Shown here in pieces: positions 1 through 7,148 of a stretch of 32,314 nt of DNA. The notes beneath the pieces are model-generated. The model made no database searches and was not told the origin of the DNA. It was given only the letters and a program-made list of their open reading frames with translations. The stretch covers positions 1-32,314 of the forward strand of contig JABENI010000019.1 in NCBI GenBank assembly GCA_013332095.1. Direction: 5' to 3'. This DNA is from Candidatus Bathyoplasma sp. NZ. Its GTDB lineage: Bacteria; Bacillota_I; Bacilli_A; MAG-NZ. Both the position numbers and the translations under genes were made by a program. Numbering within the stretch: the first letter of the stretch is position 1; every line of letters starts with the position of its first letter.

Positions 1-324
1 TTAATTATATCACCTCATTTTTATGCCTTAGACTATGCAAAATTGGGATGTGTCTGTATCCATTGTGACCCCACACTATAGACCTACAATGCCTTAGACT
101 ATGCAAAATTGGGATGTGTCTGTATCATAAAAATAGATTTTAGTAAGGAAAAATTAGCCTTAGACTATGCAAAATTGGGATGTGTCTGTATCCATTGGTT
201 TCCAGGTGATTCTGAATAGTCAGCCTTAGACTATGCAAAATTGGGATGTGTCTGTATCATGTGTTCCCGTTTTCTCAATATTTTATAAGCCTTAGACTAT
301 GCAAAATTGGGATGTGTCTGTATC
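1..324. CRISPR. CRISPR array end, five identical 36-bp repeats
   Basis: Five identical repeats lie at 25-60, 91-126, 157-192, 223-258 and 289-324. Each starts GCCTTAGACTATGC and ends GTGTCTGTATC. The four complete spacers between them are exactly 30 bp and unrelated to each other. Bases 1-24 are probably the tail of another spacer, so the array continues to the left of the window. A 36/30 geometry is typical of type II systems. The plus-strand repeat resembles the start of streptococcal type II-A repeats (TTAGA.CTATGC), but the reverse complement (GATACAG...AAGGC) also resembles the Lactobacillus type II-A repeat form, so the crRNA strand is not settled. A weak dyad (AGAC near base 6, GTCT near base 28) is present. 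The last repeat at 289 is not degenerate. No tracrRNA anti-repeat was seen in this window. Confidence 0.97.
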
Positions 325-336
325 CCCTAGATATAT

Positions 337-371
337 TATAATATAGATGGTAAAATATGTAAAGGCAGGAG
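337..371 (+). promoter_or_regulatory. Promoter -10 and RBS of the Csn2-like gene
   Basis: A perfect TATAAT lies at 337-342, only 12 bp after the last CRISPR repeat, with no convincing -35 box. AGGAG at 367-371 is 6 nt before the ATG at 378. The gene therefore probably has its own promoter rather than depending only on read-through from the array. The same AT-rich stretch would be the leader if the array were transcribed leftwards. Confidence 0.5.
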
Positions 372-377
372 AAAAAA

Positions 378-1358
378 ATGAAAATTGAATTCGAAATAGA
401 TAAAAAGTATAAAACTATTGACTTGCAATCTGTAAACTTAATTTACGGTGGAAATTTGTCAGGTAAAACAAAATTGATTGAAATTTTAAACGCAGGATTA
501 ACTGGTAAAACAAAAGAATTCTTCTTAACAGAAGGCACTATTGTCAACAAAAGTGAATATGCTGTTCACTACATAAACACATACAATCTTTCTGATGAAA
601 TTAAACTTAAAACTAAGAGCAGTGTATTAAAGTTATTAAACAATGAATTTTTTGATGATCATCTGGAGGATTTAACAGACAAAATTTCAAAAATTAATGA
701 ATTCTTATTTGAGTGTGAAGGAGAATTAAATAATAGCGAATTAAATATCTCAAATGAATTGACCTTGGCGAATTATAATTATCGTTTGAATATCGCAGAT
801 GTCAAAGATTTAATTACCTTAGCACTAACAATGGACTTTGAAAGTCAATCTTCAGCAATACTACAAGAATTTATTATCAAACTTTTAGTTAAAAATATTG
901 ATAGAGGTAAAAAAAATATTTTTTTAATCGATGATTTTGATTCATTTTATAGTGATAAACTAGTAAAAAAAATGTTAGACTTTTTTAAAAGCAGTGAATG
1001 TATCTTCGTGTTAACTTCTAATAAATACAGTTCTTTTAAATATACTGATGATATTTTGGTAATGGATACTGAATTGAAAGTTTTTGATTTAGATAAATTA
1101 TTAACACAATCGATAATGGAGTTCGAATATCATAAAGAGAAGAGCAATATCAGTTTTGAACTTTTTTATGAAGAAAATAAAAATATTTTGTGTGATGATG
1201 ATTTGATTTTTTATAAAAAGAAAATCAAACCTTATATTGATTTAATCGGTAATGTGTACGTAAATAAATATTCAATGGAAGAAATTACTGATATTTATAA
1301 AATTGATGATAAATTTTTACAAATACTATTAAATAATTTATTTGGAAAAAAGGAATAA
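378..1358 (+). CDS. csn2: Csn2-like CRISPR adaptation protein with intact P-loop
   Basis: Predicted 326-aa P-loop protein next to a CRISPR array. Csn2 is the type II-A accessory protein that forms DNA-binding rings and helps spacer acquisition with Cas1-Cas2 and Cas9. The order of elements resembles streptococcal Csn2: a short N-terminal strand beginning MKIEF, the P-loop region, a central helical part with an LFECEGEL segment (about 110-117, compare VFECLENEL in streptococcal Csn2), a helical domain, then a KKNIFLIDDFDSF strand (178-190) and a second core strand ending VLTSNK. Residues 240-326 form an extension, as in long Csn2 forms. Unlike known Csn2 proteins, whose nucleotide site is degenerate, this one has a full Walker A (GGNLSGKT, 24-31) and a Walker B-like LIDD (183-186). 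No other cas gene is in the window. The alternative is an unrelated AAA/ABC-type ATPase. The assignment rests on remembered sequence patterns and context. Confidence 0.62.
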   Translation: MKIEFEIDKKYKTIDLQSVNLIYGGNLSGKTKLIEILNAGLTGKTKEFFLTEGTIVNKSEYAVHYINTYNLSDEIKLKTKSSVLKLLNNEFFDDHLEDLTDKISKINEFLFECEGELNNSELNISNELTLANYNYRLNIADVKDLITLALTMDFESQSSAILQEFIIKLLVKNIDRGKKNIFLIDDFDSFYSDKLVKKMLDFFKSSECIFVLTSNKYSSFKYTDDILVMDTELKVFDLDKLLTQSIMEFEYHKEKSNISFELFYEENKNILCDDDLIFYKKKIKPYIDLIGNVYVNKYSMEEITDIYKIDDKFLQILLNNLFGKKE

Positions 1359-1418
1359 AGTAATTAAGTAGTGAAATAAAATAATATTTGTGATAAGATT
1401 TTAATGGTGGTGAGTTAA

Positions 1419-2129
1419 ATGTCAGAACCTTTTTTAAGAACTGAAATGCTTTTAGGTAGCGAAAATATGCAAAAGTTAAAAAACGCTAATGTTATTGTAT
1501 TTGGTATTGGTGGTGTAGGAACTTTCGCAACTGAGGGATTAGTGAGAGCTGGAGTTGGAAACATTAGTTTGGTAGATTATGATACAATTGATATCAGCAA
1601 TCTTAATAGACAGCTAATCGCAACTGTTGAAAATATTGGTCAACCTAAAGTATTTGAAATGAAAGAGAGAATTTTAAAAATAAATCCAGAATGTAACGTG
1701 AAAACATTTCAGATGGAATACAACAAAGAGAACCGAGACTTACTGCTTAATGATAGTTATGATTATGTAGTCGATGCAATTGATATCATTACTCATAAAA
1801 TTGACTTAATAATTTCGAGCCAAAAGTTAGGATTGAAGATTATCAGTTCAATGGGAACAGGGAATAAACTTAATCCAGCTCAGTTAGAAATTAGTGACAT
1901 TTATAAAACACGCGTCTGCCCTCTAGCAAGAGTTTTAAGAAAAGAACTTAGACTTAGAGGAGTTAAAGAACTAAAAGTAGTGTATTCAGAAGAACAGCCA
2001 CTTAAAGCTAATCAAGATTTATTAGCTGGTGGTAGTACCAGAAGATCAACACCGGGAAGTACTTCGTTTGTTCCTAGTGTGTCAGGATTACTACTTTGTT
2101 CAGAAGTCATAAAAGATTTAACTAAATAA
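1419..2129 (+). CDS. tcdA: tRNA threonylcarbamoyladenosine dehydratase (TcdA)
   Basis: E1-like (ThiF/HesA fold) ATP-dependent enzyme, 236 aa, close to the usual length of Gram-positive TcdA. It cyclises N6-threonylcarbamoyladenosine at position 37 of ANN-decoding tRNAs to the cyclic hydantoin form. Visible features are the nucleotide loop GIGGVG (29-34), the acidic residue in LVDYD (51-55), the NLNRQ motif (61-65) that contacts ATP, and the family-typical segments SSMGTGNKLNP and DIYKTRVCPLARVLRK. These separate it from ThiF and MoeB, which carry zinc-binding CxxC pairs that are absent here. GGTGGTGAG lies just before the ATG. It heads a run of closely spaced plus-strand genes; ridA follows after 12 bp. 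Confidence 0.9.
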   Translation: MSEPFLRTEMLLGSENMQKLKNANVIVFGIGGVGTFATEGLVRAGVGNISLVDYDTIDISNLNRQLIATVENIGQPKVFEMKERILKINPECNVKTFQMEYNKENRDLLLNDSYDYVVDAIDIITHKIDLIISSQKLGLKIISSMGTGNKLNPAQLEISDIYKTRVCPLARVLRKELRLRGVKELKVVYSEEQPLKANQDLLAGGSTRRSTPGSTSFVPSVSGLLLCSEVIKDLTK

Positions 2130-2141
2130 AGGAGGGTTGAG

Positions 2142-2513
2142 ATGAAAGTAATTAGTACAGAAAAAGCACCAGGAGCAATTGGACCGTATTCACAAGCAGT
2201 TGAAGTAGAACAATTTGTTTATACGAGTGGGCAATTGCCACTTGATCCAACAACTAAAGAAATGCCTAGTTCGATTAAAGAACAAACAAAAATTGCCTTG
2301 ATGAACGTCAAAGGTATTTTAAATAGTGTGGGATTAGATATGAATAATGTAATAAAAACGACAGTGTTTTTAGCTGATATTAAAGATTTTAGCGCCATGA
2401 ATGAAGTTTACAGTGAGTTTTTTACTGTACCATTTCCAGCTAGAAGTGCATTTGAGGTAGCAGCGTTACCATTAGGAGCAAAAGTTGAAATTGAAGTAAT
2501 AGCACATAAGTAA
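2142..2513 (+). CDS. ridA: RidA family enamine/imine deaminase
   Basis: 123-aa RidA (YjgF/YER057c/UK114) protein. RidA hydrolyses reactive 2-aminoacrylate and related enamines or imines, made by PLP enzymes such as serine/threonine dehydratases, to 2-keto acids and ammonia. The signature GPYSQA (14-19), the active-site Arg in PARSAFEV (R101) and the Glu in VEIEVIA (E116) are all present, and the length is exactly that of the family. AGGAGG precedes the ATG. It lies 12 bp after tcdA and 26 bp before the next gene, so it is probably co-transcribed. Diaminopropionate ammonia-lyase, encoded further right, forms aminoacrylate-type intermediates, so a metabolic link is possible but is only inference. 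Confidence 0.95.
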   Translation: MKVISTEKAPGAIGPYSQAVEVEQFVYTSGQLPLDPTTKEMPSSIKEQTKIALMNVKGILNSVGLDMNNVIKTTVFLADIKDFSAMNEVYSEFFTVPFPARSAFEVAALPLGAKVEIEVIAHK

Positions 2514-2539
2514 ATTGCTTTAATATTTGGAGGTTTGAA

Positions 2540-2959
2540 GTGAAAAAATTGATTGAAAAATATAAGAGAGAATGTGATTGTTCTTGTAGTGAAGCAATTT
2601 TAAGAAGTGCTGATGAATATTATAAATTAAATTTGTCTGAGCAGTGTTTTAAAATGGTTGCGCCGTTTAGCGGAGGAATGTTAATCGGTGATACTTGTGG
2701 CATTTTGACAGCGGGAATGACTGTTTTAGGAATTGTATTTACCGGTAAATGTGCACATCAAACACCAATGTTACGAGAAGTAACGGCTGATTTTATCGAC
2801 CAATTTAACAAATTAAATGGCACTGATAATTGCTTGATTTTAAAAGATAAATATGCGATTAAAGGTATTGGCTGTTTAAATTTGATAATTTCAGGAGCTG
2901 AATTATTAGAACAAATTATTACTAAGTATAAAAACTACGCAAATATTAAAACACCTTGA
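2540..2959 (+). CDS. C_GCAxxG_C_C family putative redox protein
   Basis: 139-aa cysteine-rich protein starting at GTG with GGAGG about 7 nt upstream. It has eight cysteines (residues 12, 14, 16, 36, 53, 71, 98 and 112). The layout DCSCSEAIL near the N-terminus, SGGMLIGDTCGILTAG in the middle and two late cysteines (TDNC, GIGC) matches the C_GCAxxG_C_C family, a group of small predicted redox-active or metal-binding proteins of unknown function common in anaerobes. The central motif reads CGILTAG here rather than the strict GCAxxG. The 3' end overlaps the TTG start of the next gene, which suggests translational coupling. Confidence 0.75.
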   Translation: MKKLIEKYKRECDCSCSEAILRSADEYYKLNLSEQCFKMVAPFSGGMLIGDTCGILTAGMTVLGIVFTGKCAHQTPMLREVTADFIDQFNKLNGTDNCLILKDKYAIKGIGCLNLIISGAELLEQIITKYKNYANIKTP

Positions 2960-3678
2960 TTTTAGAAGGATTTATTTCTATTAAAGCAGCTATTAAAGCT
3001 AAAAATAGAACAATTGAAAAAGTTTTAATTTCCAATAAAAAAAGAACTCGAAAAAGTTCTTATATTAAAAAAATTTGTGTAGATAATAAGATAGAGTATC
3101 AGTTTTGTGAATATGAAAAAATTGCTAATATTGCGGTAAAAACTACCCATGGTGGTTTTGTAGCTTATGTTAGTGAGCGAGAGTACTTAAGTGTAGAAGA
3201 GTTATTAAAAAAGGATTATAACGATTGTTTTTATTTGTTAGGGATAGAAGATCCTTACAATTTGGGAATAATTATCAGAGCGCTTTATTCTTCAGGTATC
3301 GAAGGGATTTTTTTAGAAAATAAAGATTACTCTAATGTCTCTAGTACAATTAGCAAGTCAAGTGCTGGGACGTTTGAAAAAATGGATATAGCAAAAATTG
3401 ACAATGTTAAAAACGATATTGATAAGATGAAGAAACACAGATATAAATTGATTGCAGCCTGTAAAAATGATTTTTCTGAAAATTTGTATAAAGAACAGTT
3501 TAATGAGAAAAATATTTTTATAGTAGGTGGAGAAAAAAGAGGGATTTCTAGCGAAATAATTGACCAAAGTGATTTATTATTACACATACCATATGGGAAT
3601 GAAAATTTTGGCTATTCTTTACCAGCGGTTATAGCAACGACAGTTATAGCGTTTGAAATTTATAGAAGGAAAAATTAG
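2956..3678 (+). CDS. TrmH/SpoU family RNA 2'-O-methyltransferase
   Basis: 240-aa SPOUT-class methyltransferase that would transfer a methyl group from S-adenosylmethionine to a ribose 2'-OH in rRNA or tRNA. Residues 1-75 form the small N-terminal substrate-binding domain of the RlmB/TrmH type (ILEGFISIKAAI...). The knotted catalytic domain shows motif 1, GIEDPYNLGIIIRAL (96-110, with N102 and R108), motif 2, VGGEKRGIS (190-198, with E193), and a motif 3 region, IPYGNENFGYSLPAVIATT (211-229). Motif 3 normally reads SLNVS; the SLPAV here is an unusual change. Start is TTG, overlapping the preceding stop by 3 nt, with no strong ribosome site of its own. The exact RNA target cannot be told from sequence. 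Confidence 0.85.
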   Translation: MILEGFISIKAAIKAKNRTIEKVLISNKKRTRKSSYIKKICVDNKIEYQFCEYEKIANIAVKTTHGGFVAYVSEREYLSVEELLKKDYNDCFYLLGIEDPYNLGIIIRALYSSGIEGIFLENKDYSNVSSTISKSSAGTFEKMDIAKIDNVKNDIDKMKKHRYKLIAACKNDFSENLYKEQFNEKNIFIVGGEKRGISSEIIDQSDLLLHIPYGNENFGYSLPAVIATTVIAFEIYRRKN

Positions 3679-3688
3679 GTCGGTTATT

Positions 3689-4144
3689 ATGTTAAATTTA
3701 TTTAATTATGTATTGGAGATTTCTATAATATCATCATTGATAGCACAAATTTTAAAATTTTTTATTGACTTCTTTTTACAAAAAAAAGCTAACTACAGTA
3801 TTTTGATTTCAACAGGCGGAATGCCGAGTTCTCACACCGCATTTGTCGTTACTCTAGTTTATTCAATAGCTCTTTTGTACAGTGTACACAGTATTGAATT
3901 TGCCATTTCAGCGACTTTTGCAGCGATTGTTATTCACGATGCAATGGGAGTTAGATATCAAGTGGGGAAACAAGCAGAAGTATTAAATGAAGTTAAAAAG
4001 AATCTGGAGACTCTTTTAAAAACTAAAAATAAGTTAAAAGAAGTAAAAGAATTATTAGGTCATAAACCGATAGAAGTACTAGGTGGTATTATAATCGGTG
4101 TTCTGACAGCAATTATTGGATACAATTATTTTTATATTATTTAA
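3689..4144 (+). CDS. Divergent PAP2 family (DUF212) membrane protein
   Basis: 151-aa integral membrane protein. The ATG at 3689 is chosen over an upstream in-frame TTG at 3653 because the latter lies inside the methyltransferase gene and AGGTCGG sits just before the ATG. Family hallmarks are a hydrophobic N-terminal helix, the phosphatase-like segment GGMPSSHTAFV, the downstream HDAMGVRYQVGKQAEVLN block and the LGHKPIEVLGG...GV helix near the C-terminus. These match bacterial YuiD/DUF212 proteins, distant relatives of acid phosphatase/PAP2 enzymes. The substrate is unknown; a lipid or polyprenyl phosphate is only a guess from the superfamily. It is probably co-transcribed with the genes on both sides. 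Confidence 0.85.
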   Translation: MLNLFNYVLEISIISSLIAQILKFFIDFFLQKKANYSILISTGGMPSSHTAFVVTLVYSIALLYSVHSIEFAISATFAAIVIHDAMGVRYQVGKQAEVLNEVKKNLETLLKTKNKLKEVKELLGHKPIEVLGGIIIGVLTAIIGYNYFYII

Positions 4145-4163
4145 AATTAAAAAGGAGGCGTTT

Positions 4164-4850
4164 ATGGAAACTATTGATTATATACTGATTGGAGCAACTG
4201 CTTTTTTGTTTTTATACGGTTATTTAAGAGGTTTTATTAGGACAATATTTGGTTTAGGTGGATTTATTGTAGCGATAATTGCCAGTTATTTTTTATCTAC
4301 ACCGCTGGCGAAAATTGTTTTCAAAATGGGTTTTGTCGAAGATATTAGAATATCATTGAATAACAATTATAGTGAAATTGCTGCGATAGATTTAAATAGT
4401 TTAATGGGAGGCGGGAATACGCTTGATACTATTGGTTCATTAGCTAATTTGAGTCCCGATACTTTAAATTATTTATCGGAGAACCCAATAATTAGTAAAT
4501 TATTGGGAACTAATTCAATTGACACTGTTACTGAGTTAGTTGGTAGTAGCGTAACAATGATTGATACTGTGCTATTTTCGGTAATAACAGCAATATGTGG
4601 TTTTATAATTTTCATAGTAGTTAAATTAATGTTAGGTTTTTTTAAAAGATCTATGCACCGTGCGGTATCTTCAGTTAAAATGTTAAATTGGGCGAATAGA
4701 TTATCGGGTGGACTTTTAGGTTTGACAACAAGTTATGGACTTATTTATGTATTTGCTAATTATTTATTACCAGTTGTCGTTTGGATATCACCATCGAACG
4801 ATTTTATAAATGATGTAAATAACTCATTTATTTTGGGATACTTTATGTAA
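4164..4850 (+). CDS. CvpA family membrane protein
   Basis: 228-aa membrane protein. The ATG at 4164 has AAAGGAGG 5 nt upstream; an earlier in-frame start at 4116 lies inside the previous gene. The N-terminus (DYILIGATAFLFLYGYLRGF, then a second helix with SYFLSTPLAKIV) and two later helices (about 130-150 and 180-205) match the four-helix CvpA (colicin V production) family. The region between helices 2 and 3 (about 55-125) is a longer, Ser/Asn-rich soluble loop, as in Firmicute members. The role in Firmicutes is not established. It is the last gene of the run from tcdA and is followed by a hairpin terminator. Confidence 0.8.
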   Translation: METIDYILIGATAFLFLYGYLRGFIRTIFGLGGFIVAIIASYFLSTPLAKIVFKMGFVEDIRISLNNNYSEIAAIDLNSLMGGGNTLDTIGSLANLSPDTLNYLSENPIISKLLGTNSIDTVTELVGSSVTMIDTVLFSVITAICGFIIFIVVKLMLGFFKRSMHRAVSSVKMLNWANRLSGGLLGLTTSYGLIYVFANYLLPVVVWISPSNDFINDVNNSFILGYFM

Positions 4851-4884
4851 AAAAAAATAGCGTCTAATAACGTTATTTTTTTTT
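4851..4884. terminator. Bidirectional terminator between convergent genes
   Basis: AATAGCGT and ACGTTATT form an 8-bp stem (one G-U pair) flanked by an A-run on the left and a T-run on the right, so it can end transcription from both sides. It begins right after the CvpA-like stop and overlaps the last codons of the minus-strand DHH gene. Confidence 0.85.
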
Positions 4885-5790
4885 GTCTAATTTATCCAGT
4901 AATTCAGGTATTAAGTCTAAACTATTTAAAGTACAGCCAGCAGCGTAGAAATGTCCACCGCCGTTGTATTCAGAAGCTACATCGTTAATCGTTATGTTTC
5001 TGGATCTAAGGCGAACACGGTATTTTCCCGCTGATTGATAAACTAAAAACCAAATAGGATACTCTTTGATATTTTCCAGTTTGTTTACTACTTCGCTTAC
5101 TTCTTCTCTAGTTACCTTTAACTGATTAATTATTTTTTCAGTAAAAACAATATAGGCGATTTTATTGTAAGTTTGATAATTGTTTAAGACGTATTTTTCG
5201 ATTGCTAAATCACTAGCGTTTTTTAAATAAATTTTTGTATATATTTTTTGGATATCGATTCCACGGTCAATTAAATAGGCGCCACTTCTTAAAACATCAG
5301 CAGTCACTCCAGGATATCTAAATCTATTAGTATCAGTAATCGTTCCGTAAAAGAGACACTCTGCCGCTTTTTTTGGTATTTGTAAATTTTGGTCGGCACA
5401 CATCTTAGTAATAATTGAACAAGTGCTAGGCATATTTTCAATAATATATTCTAAATCAGTAAATTTATTAACATAAGGATGGTGGTCAATTCTAATCGAA
5501 AAATTAGCTTTTAAAAAAAATTCATCGTATATTCTCGACTTATTCGCAGTATCAACGCTGATTGCTAAAAAATTCTTATCGTTTAGACTGTTGATATTTT
5601 TAAATTCACCCATAAAACTGGTGTCATTAATATGCTCACCTATCATTTCAATTTCTTTATCAGGAAATAAATCTTTTAAAATATATTTTAAGCCAAATCC
5701 ACTACCTAAAGAATCACCATCGGGCTTGACATGGGGGAAGATATAAATTTCTTGATATTCTTTAATTTTTTCAATAATTTCTTTTATCAT
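4873..5790 (-). CDS. nrnA: DHH/DHHA1 phosphoesterase, NrnA type
   Basis: 305-aa DHH-family phosphoesterase. The NrnA type degrades short oligoribonucleotides and dephosphorylates 3'-phosphoadenosine 5'-phosphate; related enzymes hydrolyse cyclic dinucleotide products such as pApA. Metal ligands are visible: H20, D24 and D26 in PHVKPDGDSLGS, D80 in ISVDTANKSR, the DHH motif in RIDHHPY (102-104) and GTITDTNRFRYPG. The DHHA1 domain ends with the substrate loop GGGHFYAAGC. AGGGAG precedes the ATG at 5790. A GTG codon 9 nt further upstream lies within that ribosome site and is rejected as the start. It is a monocistronic gene convergent with the tcdA run. Confidence 0.9.
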   Translation of the reverse strand: MIKEIIEKIKEYQEIYIFPHVKPDGDSLGSGFGLKYILKDLFPDKEIEMIGEHINDTSFMGEFKNINSLNDKNFLAISVDTANKSRIYDEFFLKANFSIRIDHHPYVNKFTDLEYIIENMPSTCSIITKMCADQNLQIPKKAAECLFYGTITDTNRFRYPGVTADVLRSGAYLIDRGIDIQKIYTKIYLKNASDLAIEKYVLNNYQTYNKIAYIVFTEKIINQLKVTREEVSEVVNKLENIKEYPIWFLVYQSAGKYRVRLRSRNITINDVASEYNGGGHFYAAGCTLNSLDLIPELLDKLDKKK

Positions 5791-5885
5791 TTTAATCACT
5801 CCCTATTAATATTAACACATTTTAAAAAAGTTATGCTGTTTACAAATTGAAAATGTTTATTTTTTAAATATTAAATATGGAAATA

Positions 5886-5894
5886 TGTTATAAT
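5886..5894 (+). promoter_or_regulatory. Extended -10 promoter of the yqeC operon
   Basis: TGTTATAAT at 5886-5894 is a perfect extended -10 (TGn plus TATAAT), 24 bp before the yqeC start. No good -35 was seen. It lies in the spacer shared with the divergent DHH gene. Confidence 0.6.
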
Positions 5895-5918
5895 TAATCA
5901 TAATTTGAGGTGGTTGCT

Positions 5919-7148
5919 ATGATATTTAACTTAATCGAAAAAGATGTTGTCAGCATTACTGGTGCTGGGGGGAAAACTAGTTTAATGTTTTATTTAGCAA
6001 ATAAGTTAAAGGGAAAAGTACTAGTGACAACTTCGACTAAAATTTATAAATCAAATAATAAAGTTTGTTTTGACAAAGAAGAGATACCGAGTGCTGATGG
6101 ATATTATCTTTACGCTAAAAAAGAAGAAAATAAAAAGTTGAGTGGCTTTAACCGTGACGATTTACTGGAAATAGTCAAAAACTTTAACTACACTTTAATA
6201 GAAGCCGATGGCAGTAAAGAAAAACCTTTAAAAGGTTGGAGTGAAAAGGAACCGGTTATTCACAATTTTTCCAATGTGACGATTGGAGTTTTAAATATCA
6301 ACGCTGTTTTTAGTTCACTAAATCAAGTTTTTAGATTAGAAGAGTTAAAAAAAATAACTAATATTTATGATAAAATTGAAATTGATAATTTAAAGGATAT
6401 CGTCTTAAATGAAAATGGTTTATTTAAAAATAGTGTCAATAGAAAAATATTGTTTATCAATCAAGTTGAGACAGTTGTTTCTGAAAATAACGCGCAAAAA
6501 CTATATCAAAAATTAACTGAAGACGAGCGATTTGATTTAGACCAAATAGTAATCGGTAGTATTCACAATAATAGATTTAAGACTATTTACAGTAAAAAAA
6601 GTATCGTTGTCTTAGCAAGTGGATTAAGTAAAAGAATGGCTAGTTATAAAATGTTAGAAAAATTTAAAGGTAAGCCGTTAGTCGAGCATATTTTAAGTAA
6701 ACTTAGAAACTATCCTGCTAGTAAATATTTAATTGTAAAAGATAGAGAATTAGACCAATTAGCTTCAAAATATTATTTTGAGACAGTTTTGAATAAAAAT
6801 AACAGTAGCGGTATTAGTGAAAGTTTGAAACTAGCAGTGGCAGAAGTTGATGCTGATAATTACAGTTTTTTTTTAGGTGATATGCCTTTTCTAACTGCTG
6901 ATACGATAAGGGCAATAATCAATAATAACAATCAGATAACTTATGTAAGTTGTGGTGATTTGATTAGTGCACCAGTCAGTTTTAACCGGAAATACAAAGC
7001 GGAGATAATGTTGTTAGAAGGAGATGTTGGAGCTAAAAAGATTGTTCAAAAACATTTCGATAAGGCCGTGAAAGTATTGGTTGACAAAAGGGAGTTAATC
7101 GATATTGATACCCAAGAAGAAATCGATAAATACGAGGGTTTAAAATGA
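5919..7148 (+). CDS. yqeC-mocA: YqeC-MocA fusion, molybdenum hydroxylase selenium/Mo cofactor factor
   Basis: 409-aa two-domain protein. Residues 1-225 are YqeC, the P-loop protein linked to selenium-dependent molybdenum hydroxylases: GAGGKTS (15-21), VTTSTKIY (36-43) and EADGSKEKPLKGW (95-107). Residues 228-409 are a MocA-type nucleotidyltransferase: VLASGLSKRM (231-240), the KPLVEHIL substrate loop, FFLGDMPFLT (317-326) with the metal-binding D321, APVSF and GDVGAKKIV. MocA makes molybdopterin cytosine dinucleotide from CTP. YqeC has been linked to maturation, but its reaction is not settled. In E. coli and most Firmicutes these are separate genes. GAGGTGG precedes the ATG at 5919; an in-frame GTG at 5910 lies inside this ribosome site. 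It overlaps yqeB by 4 nt. Confidence 0.88.
   Translation: MIFNLIEKDVVSITGAGGKTSLMFYLANKLKGKVLVTTSTKIYKSNNKVCFDKEEIPSADGYYLYAKKEENKKLSGFNRDDLLEIVKNFNYTLIEADGSKEKPLKGWSEKEPVIHNFSNVTIGVLNINAVFSSLNQVFRLEELKKITNIYDKIEIDNLKDIVLNENGLFKNSVNRKILFINQVETVVSENNAQKLYQKLTEDERFDLDQIVIGSIHNNRFKTIYSKKSIVVLASGLSKRMASYKMLEKFKGKPLVEHILSKLRNYPASKYLIVKDRELDQLASKYYFETVLNKNNSSGISESLKLAVAEVDADNYSFFLGDMPFLTADTIRAIINNNNQITYVSCGDLISAPVSFNRKYKAEIMLLEGDVGAKKIVQKHFDKAVKVLVDKRELIDIDTQEEIDKYEGLK

Noticed and set aside
378-1358. RecF/SMC-type ATPase for the P-loop gene
   Set aside because: No ABC signature or long coiled coil; size, strand order and CRISPR context fit Csn2 better, although not proven.
325-1418. tracrRNA next to the array or csn2-like gene
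   Set aside because: No stretch complementary to the repeat was seen between 325-377 or 1359-1418.
5790-5799. GTG start for the DHH gene (and similar GTG starts at 5910 and 10090)
   Set aside because: In each case the GTG lies within the Shine-Dalgarno sequence of a well-placed ATG a few codons later.
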